A DNA stretch of 64,000 bases from Rhipicephalus microplus (lineage: Eukaryota > Arthropoda > Arachnida > Ixodida > Ixodidae), in NCBI RefSeq assembly GCF_043290135.1, contig NC_134705.1, forward strand, positions 98,706,239 to 98,770,238, given 5' to 3'. Of this stretch, positions 1 to 8,186 are shown one piece after another (positions within the stretch are counted from its first letter, which is position 1; each line of letters opens with the position of its first letter). The position numbers and the translations under genes were made by a program. Under the pieces are notes generated by a model. It saw nothing but the letters and a program-made list of their open reading frames with translations, made no database searches and was not told where the DNA came from.

Positions 1-158
1 CGACCGGAACAACGCCCTGTATTGCTGCAACATTGCGTGTACTGATGTGTCCCACTTTTTTCCTCCGAGGAATTTGAAATGTTGGGCGATGGCTGTTAGG
101 CACTTCTTTAATGTGGCCACATTGGAGCTCCAGCAGAGATTTTTATTAATGCTGATCC

Positions 159-1319
159 TCAAGAACCTGTTAGCGGGTAAAACAAAGAATTTGTCCATTG
201 ATGGTGAAGGGATATGGCGTCGTTGCCTTCCACGTGCACGCTAACAACGCCGATATGTCTGGACAGATATCGAGGCTTGTTCTCTAAGGTACGCCGAAAT
301 CGAATTTGCTGCTTATGAAGTCCCGCACGCATCTGTGGACGTGTTACACAAGATGTCCAAACAGGGATATCGTCTGCATAGATAGATATGTGCACAGGCT
401 CTGGTATAGTTCCCACGAGGCCGATCATAACTAGACTAATTAATGTGGTGCTAAATACAGCACCTTGGGGAACACCACGGTGCATGTAACGCTCAGCTGT
501 CAGCCCATCATCAGTTTCCATAAACAATGATCACACATGAACGTAGCAACAAATCCAGCGGTACACTCGCTCACCCAAGCCAACTGACTCGAGGGCGTCA
601 AGTATGGCCTCATGAGAGACATCATCATAGGTTACTTTGACATTCAAAAACAATGCTACATATATCTGTCGGCTCATTTTCTGGTGTTGTGCGTCAGTCG
701 TCAGGTCAATGACGTTGTCGATGGAGCTAAAAAGATGATGAAAGCCGGTCATGGCATCTGGATATACTCTGTAGCGCTCTAAGGACCGCTCGAGCCTGAC
801 AAGTATCATTCGCTCTATCAGCTTGCCCACGCAACTGGCCAGTGCAGTCGGTCCGTACGAAAACAGCTCTAGAGGCGATTTTCCAGGTTTGAAAAATGGA
901 AGCAAATGGCTTGTTTTCCATTCTCTGGGAAGAGCTCCAGCTCTCCAAGACTCATGGAACTCGCCCAGTAAAGCACTACGTGCATGATTAGTTAGGTTGC
1001 ATATCAGGCGGTATAATATACCATCTTGCCCGGGTGACGACGATCGATTACAAGAAGTGAGGAACGATGAGAACGACGAGAACACACATGAACGACGAGG
1101 AACGATGGGAACACCCTTGGGCGCTTGAATCGCGCGAGTGTCAAGAAATACCCGACATCGATGGCGTCGACCGAACGAAGGCATAGAATCAATGTCAGCT
1201 GTAAGAAAAACCTCACATATGCAACGTTGGCCCTCCGATAAATGCAAATAATCAATGTCAGGGTCCCAGCAGGAATTTAACCCAAGCTTTCTGGGTGCGA
1301 ATGAAGGATTTCGCCACAA
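159..1319 (-). pseudogene. LINE-C reverse transcriptase (I-group LINE), unit A copy
   Basis: RT of a non-LTR retrotransposon, read on the minus strand in two frames (1319-531, then 527-159). Visible RT blocks in order: SPGQDGI (usually APGPDGI); FFKPGKSPLELFSYGPTALA (the K-P-G-K and R-PISLT region); GKLIERMILVRLE; LFLNVKVTYDDVSHEAILDA, where the family has LDLxxAFDxV, so the first catalytic Asp is replaced by Asn; GVPQGAVFSTTLI; and the intact catalytic YADDIPVW. The endonuclease region upstream is decayed. The element continues leftward beyond the window. The copy at 58712-59872 is almost identical and that at 32962-33955 more diverged. Not functional: frameshift near 529 and a damaged motif A. 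Confidence 0.8.
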
Positions 1320-1700
1320 AGCAACGCCAGGTCTCGAAACTACGTTTCAAATAGACGCTAATCATCGTGAAACATCAATAGTGGTAGCAATGGTGCCTAC
1401 CCAATTTTATAAACATTACATATGTACTACTTTGATACAGCCGTCACGTTGAGTTAACGTCAGATGTGGTTACTTGCCATGAGCTGAGGTTGATATATGT
1501 CGCTGTGTCCAGGGCCAGCATCTTCACGAGCATCAGCGCTTCATATCAGCTTTTGGTATTGCTAATACGCATGTTTCAGTGGGCATCGCTGCGCAAATGC
1601 AAACAACTGGTTATATAAACATCTGCAACTCTTCAACGTATGTCTCTGTGTGTGAAATTCGTACATTATTTAATCGTCATTTCTTGACGTGTCTCTAAAT
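1320..1700. other. Non-coding spacer between LINE-C and PLE
   Basis: No gene. The sequence is AT-rich with an AATAAA-type signal near 1697-1703. It is homologous to 33960-34350 and 59873-60260. Part of it (about 1438-1727) is identical by eye to 59991-60280, while 1232-1437 is only about 90% identical to its counterpart. Confidence 0.6.
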
Positions 1701-1783
1701 AAAACAATTGCAACACGGTCACCTTTCTTCCGGATGCTTCGCATAACGTTGATTTCCAGGTACATGGGATCTGCAGAATTTTT

Positions 1784-2597
1784 TTGTTGTCTACTGCCTA
1801 TTTGTGCGGGAGAGTGTGGAAATATATTTTAAACAAATTTGTTGTTGAGCTAGTTGGTACAACATTTATAAAAGTTAATTTGCGGCATCAGGTGAGTTTG
1901 TTTCATGACTGGCTCCGCGTGGTCCACTACAGTCTTCTTCCGCAAGGGCTGGCTGCTCAACATCTTCGATAGCTGAGACAGCAACTAGGCGTACTCACAG
2001 AAGTGAGGTGGAAGTAGGTCATGAACCCCTCTGCTAAAGGTGTTTCAGAAGCAAAGAAGGGCAGAACGGAGGCGCATTTCAGTGCTACAGGACGCATACA
2101 TTCCGGCAGAAATGGAGAGATGGCTTCGGAAGGAACCGAAGTTTGCCATTGCACCTCACATATCTACCCATGAGCTTGTCGGACTAAACAGGGAATATTC
2201 TGCGAAGGCCAAGCATTACCGGGACACATGCCTACAAGATGGTATGAAATGTTTATCAAAATGTGCACCCCAGGATCAAGATAGACCTAAATTCAAAGGC
2301 TTAAACAACATCGTGTCGTTTTTTAAAGACCACAGATTAACGTTAATGCTAGCCGACAAAGAAGGTTGCTTTCTGGTCATGCCTGAAGGAGCATACAAAG
2401 AAAAGGCTTTAGTGGCTATCAAAAAGACCTTCCACCCAGTTAAGTTGAGAGCGACTCGCGTCAAGTCTAAGTTCGCAGATTTTTGCGAGAATGTGGGGCT
2501 TGCAATGTTAGCTAAGGACATAAAGAGCAGCAAAGGGAGCAACATCCAAGTTTTTTTCTCGGCCAAGACACACAAACCGGATGTACCTTTTCGCACT
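1784..2597 (+). pseudogene. PLE RT, N-terminal part
   Basis: N-terminal region and RT fingers of a Penelope-like polyprotein. It is broken by stops around 1972 and 2017 and a frameshift near 2040, then open to 2597. Recognisable blocks: HELVGLNREYSAKAKHYRD; LADKEGCFLVMPEGAYKEKA, the PLE K-D/E-K-G-x-x-V-V-M block; and FSAKTHKPDVPFRT, which matches the PLE block before motif A (KxHKxxxPxRPIVS). Reading is interrupted exactly after the Thr codon by the DNA transposon; in unit B the same block runs on as HTIVSEGG. About 350 bp here (2139-2486) are identical by eye to 60690-61037. Confidence 0.8.
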
Positions 2598-3643
2598 GGG
2601 TTATTCCGCGAGAGACCAACACGGGTCCAAACATTGATATTTTAGATTTCATTGAGTATTTTATATTTAGTGTGCCTCTCACCAGGTAGCCCGAAAGTCA
2701 ACTTCGTTTTATCATTAACGGCACAACTTACGAGAAAAAAATATCAAACTTCACCAACACGAAGGCACCAACTTCGTCACCTGTCATTTTCGAAAATTGC
2801 AGATGCTATAAAAAGACAAATATTTTTGCTTCAAGGAAGATGTTTTTTTACCTGAAATGCCTGTCTAATGAAGATTGAATTCTTACGGTTTCAAGTTTGT
2901 AGACCTTAAGAAAATAGCTTTTAAATATGTCTAACTTTGCGACAATTTATTATAACTTATGTATTCCCCCTTTTTTTTTCTCCGAAAGTAATTCAAGCAG
3001 CGTTTTCAAATTTGACACGTTTTAAGGATATAATGTGTTTATTAGGTACATAAATAATTGTTGCCGTAGGGCAAATGTAATTTTCATATACTGCCTCCAA
3101 ATTCTCATATTGGCAAAAGTGTACTCCAGTGAAATTTCCATAAAAAAAACCCATCTTCGAATTATTTTAAAATCTCCTAAATAGACAACCGAAGGCCACA
3201 ATACAGTAATATAGAAAAACTTGTTGCAAAATTTTGTTTTTAGCGACAATATTCGAGGTACAAATCAGAGCTTTTCGAGAATGCGCTGATTAGTAGAGAA
3301 ATCTAGAAATCAGAACGGAAAAGCGGCATTAGGCTTGATTGATATGTGGGGTTTAACGTCCCAAAACCACTATATGATTATGAGAGACGCCGTAGTGGAG
3401 GGCTCCGGAAATTTAGACCACCTGGGGTTCTTTAACGTGCACCCAAATCTGAGGACATGTGCCTACAACATTTCCGCCTCCATCGGAAATGCAGCCGCCG
3501 CAGCCGGGATTCGAACCCGCGCCCTGCGGGTCAGCAGCCAAGTACCTTAGCCACTAGACCACCGCGGTGGAACGCGGCATAAAGATTCATACACGAGTAA
3601 ACGTGACTGCGTTTGGAGAAGAAAGGCTGTTTTAGTACTGTGA
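2598..3643 (+). repeat. Left terminal inverted repeat of the DNA transposon
   Basis: The left arm pairs with 5527-6310 in reverse complement. The match runs from the GGGT terminus to the block AAAGGCTGTTTTAG and is interrupted by the SINE at 3336-3570. Without the SINE the arm is about 0.8 kb. The arms differ by scattered substitutions, so they are not freshly copied. Confidence 0.8.
3336..3570 (-). mobile_element. tRNA-headed SINE
   Basis: Short interspersed element on the minus strand. The head carries pol III promoter boxes: box A in 3545-3561 (TGGTCTAGTGGCTAAGG on the minus strand) and box B at 3506-3518 (GGGTTCGAATCCC). The body contains GTGCACGTTAAAGAACCCC and CCCTCCACTACGGCG, which I recall from tick Ruka-type SINEs, and the tail is (TGAT)-like at 3336. 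The flanks AAGCGGCATTA (left) and ACGCGGCATAA (right) look like an imperfect TSD. The transposon copy in unit C lacks the SINE at this site (near 61880), so the SINE is younger than the transposon. Confidence 0.85.
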
Positions 3644-3868
3644 CAAATATGTACCCATGAAGGCGCATTTATGCTCCTGATAACAAAGCTCTAATGAAGG
3701 AAATCTTCGACACTGTAACTCAGTTGCAAAACATCTGTATATATTTGCAGATAAACTCAAACATGAAAATGTTCCAATACAAGTGTTGGTTCTCGCTAGA
3801 AAAAGCATATGCTCTTGAAGTACCCTCACTGGTATTTTGGCGGTGACTGCGTGAAACAGGAGATGCAC

Positions 3869-4965
3869 TCAAAATGGCTGCATCTTTTGCAGATCACATT
3901 TAGCAGTACGTGACGATAACAAAACACGAGCACGATCAGTGCCCTCAGATGTGCTTAGCCAAACATGCCAAGAACGTATGCCTGGAACACGTGGCAACAA
4001 TTTCCACAGGCTCTTAAACTGACGGAATGTTTCTAGCTCGTCTGTATTTGCACACAGCAGCTTGACATTCTTGAGCTTCGCGCTCATTTGCGCCACAGTT
4101 TGGGATGCTGACATAATCACAGCTGAGCTTGCCGCTCTGAGGTTGTAGAGCGTAGCCTGATGCTTTAGTAGGCCACCAACGCCGTCACAAGAGTTCTTGC
4201 CATCTCCTGTGGCCGAAAAAATCCACTTTGTTGATATATAATTTTTCTGACACAACTCAAACAACTGGTACTTCTTTTTGAAGTGACTGAATGCACCATC
4301 CGAAAGATAAGTAACAGGCGTGTCAGGCTTAAGTTGTTCCTTTTTATCGCGTGTCCTTTTTATCGCATTTGGTGCTAACCATATCCCGTGTTTTGCTCGC
4401 CAGCGTCGGGATCTGTATATCATGTAAGCTGACAAGTGTGGTATAAGCGCTTGAAGTTTTCGGCGCTCTTTACCGGTAGGCAACAGTGTCAACAAACGCA
4501 TGCGCTCTTGATACGAAGAACACGCTTCATAGGCTTGCTTGAAGTTCTTGAACCACTGGGCACACACACTGCATTTTAGATCTGATGGTTGAAAGTGGCG
4601 GTTACACACGATACGGTGGCATTTCACGGTTGCTGTAGAATAGCTGCTAAGTTGTCTTGGCTCTGCATGAACTTTGCTATTTTGCGCATGCAGCTTCTCC
4701 AGTCGCATATGTGACAATGCTTCAGGCGTGTTTACGCACCGCTCTTGACTTCTGCCTTTTTCTTCTTCCGGCAAAAACTCATCAGCTGTTTCAGCTGAGA
4801 AGCCATTAGACGAAGACAGCATATCTCTGAGGCGTCTGAAGCAGTTCTTGCAGACGTGGTCGTTGTTGGTTGATGGCGGAGAGCTTGCGGCAAAAGCTTC
4901 TGGAGGGCAAACAGGCCGATGTATTCGACCTGGCGGACGTTTCTTTGATAAGGTATTTTCTTTTT
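3869..4965 (-). pseudogene. DDE-type transposase, internally deleted
   Basis: Minus-strand frame of the long-TIR transposon, open from about 4965 to 3869. N-terminal part: HVCKNCFRRLRDM, then CHRIVCNRHFQPSDLKCSVC, a likely Cys/His zinc-binding module. C-terminal part: YLSDGAFSHFKKKYQLFELC, then SATGDGKNSCDGVGGLLKH, resembling the D-G-x-x-x-x-F and G-K-x-x-x-D-G-x-G-G blocks of DDE transposases in animal DNA transposons. The middle, with the first acidic catalytic residues, is missing: comparison with 62645-63495 shows about 0.85 kb deleted at 4340-4365. It is therefore non-functional. Superfamily uncertain; Sola is suggested by the 4-bp TSD. Confidence 0.7.
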
Positions 4966-5526
4966 ATGCAACATGAGGTAATCTGAACAAAAAACTCTAT
5001 CCCGGCTGAAGTGGTCAGCGATCGCCACACTCCTTGAGGCTCAAATTACTGGCAATGCAACTATAAGTGAAACCAGCAGCACGAAAGTGATCTATGTGTC
5101 GTCTGTTCCTATCTCTTTCACCTTTAATGAGAGCAGACGTAAAACAGCGTGCTCAAGTATTCACAGTGCGAATGCAAAACTGAAGTATAGTACGTTAAAA
5201 TGAATTTCACAATGTTTTTGTCGGTAAAATTATGGGAATCGTAATCTTTGTCCCTACTTTGAACCATATGATCTAAAGCATTGCCTCCGAGATGCGGCGC
5301 ACAGCAATTCATTTGTAGAACAGATGACGAATGACGCCTTGCCCTAAAGCGTGTTCTTCAGTCTAATGCGGCAGTCTTCGCGCCCCAAAAACACATGGCC
5401 GTCACAGCAGCTCCATCTGTGTGTCAGTAATGGAGAGGCACCACATATTAGAAGTCTCAGTGCTCTATTTATAAGAGTAAATTCCGATACTGTAGAATAT
5501 CGTGTTCAAAATAGTTACTCCTATCT
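4966..5526. other. Transposon interior, no gene recognised
   Basis: Sequence between the transposase frame and the right inverted repeat. Upstream exons or the 5' UTR of the transposase may lie here, since the recognisable frame begins with RPPGRIHRPVCPPEAF and no good start codon precedes it. Nothing else is supported. Confidence 0.4.
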
Positions 5527-6310
5527 GCTAAAACAGCCTTTCTTCACCAATTGGGGTCAAGTTTACTCGCGTTTAAAGCTCATTGTCGCTTTTCCGTTCC
5601 GATTTCTAGATTTCTCAACTTATCAGCGCAGTCTCGAAAAGCTCTGATTTCTACCACGAATATTGTCGCTAAAAACAAAATATAGCAACATGTTTTTCAA
5701 TATTACTGTATTATGGCCTTCGGTTGTCTATTTACGAGATTTTAAGAAAAATCGAAGATGGGGTTTTTATTATTCAAATTTCAGTAAAGTACACTTTTGC
5801 CAATATGAGAAATTTGAGGCAATATATAAAAATTTACATTCGCTTACGGCAGCAATAATTTATGTATCTAATGAACACACTATATCCTTAAAACATGTCA
5901 AGTTTGAAAACACTGCTTGCATTACTTTAGGAGAAAAAAGGGAAATGCATTACTTATTTTAAACTGTCGCAAAATTAGACATTTTTAAAAGCTATTTTCT
6001 TAAGGTCTACAAACTTGAAACCGTAAGAATTCATTTTTCATCAGACATGCATTTCAGGTAAATAATATCTTCCTTGAAAAAAAATATTTGTCTTTTTATA
6101 GCATCTGCAATGTTAGAAAATGACAGGTGACGAAATTGGTGCTTTCGTGTTGGTGAAGTTTGATATTCTTTTTCTCGTAAGTTATGCCGTTAATCATAAA
6201 ACGAAGTTGACTTTCGGGCTACCTGGTGAGAGGTGCACGAAATATAAAATACTCAATAAAATCTTAAATATCAACTTTGGGACCCGTGTCGATCTCTCGT
6301 GGAATCACCC
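5527..6310 (-). repeat. Right terminal inverted repeat of the DNA transposon
   Basis: About 784 bp, the reverse complement of the left arm. The terminus is GGAATCACCC followed by the target copy CACT at 6311-6314. Confidence 0.8.
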
Positions 6311-6900
6311 CACTATTGTTAGTGAAGGAGGGTCTTGGCAGATTAACATAGCATATTTCTTCAGAGCAAGCTAAAGAATATCGTGGTGAATGACCCTTTC
6401 CGTACGAAGGGCTCAAGTGATGTGTGCGACTTTTCGTGGCCTCGTGATACTACAGGCAACGCCTTTTCAGTGGATGTTGTAGATCTGTATTATTCCGTGC
6501 CACGTGGCAAGCTTCTAGCCTCTGTAAAATTCTGCATAGAAGAGATTGGCGTATATTTTATCAATGACGCAGGCGTTAGTGTAGACAATTTTTTATGGCT
6601 TTTAGAAATTTATCTCAATGTAACTTTTATAACGTTTGACGAAAAGCCCTTTCATCAGCGGTAGGGAATCTGCATCGGTGCCCGTGTCGCGCAGGTTCTT
6701 TGCGATATTTTTTTTACAGATGTAGATAGGGAATCCGAGAATGTTTTAAAGGGGGAAGGATTTAAAGGTTTTTAAGTACGTTGATAGTTTTTTAAATTCT
6801 TTTAGATTAGTAGGGTGATACATCCTCTGATTTTATATTAAACAATATTATAAAACTAGGACGAGGGCTTTTCTTTACTGTTGAGTTGCCCCAAGAAGCT
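6311..6900 (+). pseudogene. PLE RT, palm domain
   Basis: The PLE RT continues after the inserted transposon. Blocks: DFSWPRDTTGNAFSVDVVDL, then LYYSVPRGKLL (motif A, the PLE form S-x-D-V-x-x-L-Y-x-x-I-P); GICIGARVAQVLCDIFF (the PLE G-I-C-I-G-S-x-x-A-P block); and, after frameshifts near 6762, KYVDSFLNSF, where the family has the catalytic YVDDF. The second catalytic Asp is Ser here and also in unit B, so it predates the duplication. A stop follows the Q/H-Q-R block at 6662-6664. The stretch 6410-6745 is about 99% identical to 35325-35662. Confidence 0.8.
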
Positions 6901-7249
6901 TGTGTGCAGGTTCTAGACTTAAGCCTCACGTGGAACAATGAGCAATTTTGCTGGTCTTATCAACTTCGTGCATGTTGAGAAGGAGTTTGTCCGTACGATT
7001 CTGCCCACTCAAAGATAGTGAAGAGGGACGTTGCGTTTCTTTGCTTGGAATCAGCGCTAAAGAGGTCATGCCGACACAGCATGAAGCTCAGTTTCCTCAG
7101 TCAGGGGAGCCGATTAGAGGCTGCTGGGTTCCCTCGATCGGTCATTACAGCCGTTGCATAATGACTTCTGCAGAAGTTTAAACGTGGAACACGGGAAGCG
7201 ATGACTGCTACCCAGCCCTTTAGGATTAGGCCACAAGTTGTGCCATATA

Positions 7250-7760
7250 TTATAAATTCTCGCACAACCTTAAGAAAGTCGCGGCCAGGCACGGCGTATC
7301 GATGGTGTTTTCCGCAACCAAAAAAGTTGAAAGGCTGTGCCAAGGTGTGTGCGATAGTAAGAAGCGTGGCTGCGAGAAGAAATATGAGAAGGCCTTTGTT
7401 AAGTGTTCCACGGGGGTAGTGTACTCCATACCTTTATGCTTCGGAAAAGGGAACATTGGCCAAACCGAACAGAGTATTATAGATAGATTAGAAGAACACG
7501 CCCAAAAATTAACAAATCGAGATGACAAGTATGCGCACTTAGTTGCGTATGTCGTCTCGTGTGTTTGTGACGTACTATTTTCTGAGACGAAGATTTTAGG
7601 CAGAAGCGCAAGTAAAACTGCACGTGAAGTGTTAGAGGACTTTTTCATTGAAAAAAAAAAAATAAAGACCACTGATAAGCACCCCTTCGCTATGGTTGTC
7701 ACTAAGCGAATTCAAGTTTCTTGCTCTGAGGCATTGACATTGATTAACTGTACGTATTGA
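7250..7760 (+). pseudogene. PLE GIY-YIG endonuclease domain
   Basis: C-terminal endonuclease of the Penelope-like element. The connector holds Cys/His residues (CDSKKRGCEKKYEKAFVKC), then VVYSIPLCFGKGNIGQTEQ, the PLE version of GIY-x10-YIG (family form VYxIPLxCGKxYIGQTGR), then RLEEHAQKL and a downstream FSETKILGR block. The Tyr of YIG is Asn (NIGQT) here and in unit B. The frame is open from 7302 to 7760, while the connector upstream needs a frame change. The ORF ends at a TGA close to the poly(A) region. Confidence 0.85.
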
Positions 7761-8186
7761 TAATGTATGCTGTTCGCCTTCTATATGGTGTTAGTGCGCA
7801 CATGTGTCCTGTATATATTCAACCCTTCGACCTAGGAATAAATCAGTTGGAAGTGAGCGCTGTGTATGTTTGACGTTTGGGTGTGTGCGTATGTGAGTGA
7901 TCGTCTCGTGTGTTCGTGCTCGAATAAACTTTTAGAAATAGTGTGGAAACACTGGCTTAGACGCGGTAGATTAGATGAGCACAATGAGTATGTGAACGCG
8001 TAAGAGTGTTCCTTTCGCTTTCATGGCTGTCGTCTGCTTGATGCGCTGAAAGCGGTGACCTGAAAGGATGCTAAACACCGGCACATTAGCCACACACCCC
8101 GTTGCGATGCATGAAAAAAAACAATGAAAAAAGAACGCTCACATTCCCTTATGGCGTCCTATTTATAATAATAAATCTAGAGATTT
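7761..8186. other. PLE 3' region and spacer
   Basis: No coding signal. It contains GT-rich stretches and two AATAAA-type signals (about 7838 and 7923), probably the PLE 3' UTR. Homologous to 43162-43570. Confidence 0.5.

Larger units (their letters stand above)
2598..6310. mobile_element. Long-TIR DNA transposon (Sola-like?), unit A copy
   Basis: A 3713-bp element inserted in the PLE. The ends read GGGTTATTCCGCGAGAGA on the left and, reverse-complemented, GGGTGATTCCACGAGAGA on the right, flanked by CACT at 2594-2597 and 6311-6314. The unit B PLE has the empty site, with one CACT (35232-35235). The terminal inverted repeats are about 0.8 kb. The interior encodes a decayed DDE-type transposase on the minus strand and a SINE sits in the left arm. 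The 4-bp TSD and the transposase motifs make the Sola superfamily my best guess, but that assignment is inference. Confidence 0.8.
1700..7990 (+). mobile_element. Penelope-like element (PLE), unit A, split by a DNA transposon
   Basis: A retroelement of the Penelope type, recognised by a PLE-style RT and a C-terminal GIY-YIG endonuclease in the same orientation. The body is 1700-2597 and 6311-about 7930; 2598-6310 is a younger insertion. The 3' end probably lies near the AATAAA at 7923-7928. I could not identify the terminal repeats (pLTRs) typical of PLEs, nor a hammerhead motif. Homologues lie at 34350-43330 (unit B, split by a LINE) and 60280-61148 (unit C). All copies carry stops. Confidence 0.8.

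Noticed and set aside
1700..1800. Search for hammerhead ribozyme and pLTR repeats of the PLE
   Set aside because: I found no CTGATGA...GAAA arrangement or direct repeat of the 5' region downstream; without a structure search I do not claim either.
3500..3570. Apparent tRNA gene with A and B boxes
   Set aside because: It is the head of a SINE: the tRNA-like part runs on into a SINE body and does not form a complete cloverleaf with an acceptor stem.
2598..6310. Reading the inverted repeats as a second, inverted PLE fragment
   Set aside because: The arms have no PLE protein blocks, and the CACT duplication with the unit B empty site defines them as transposon ends.
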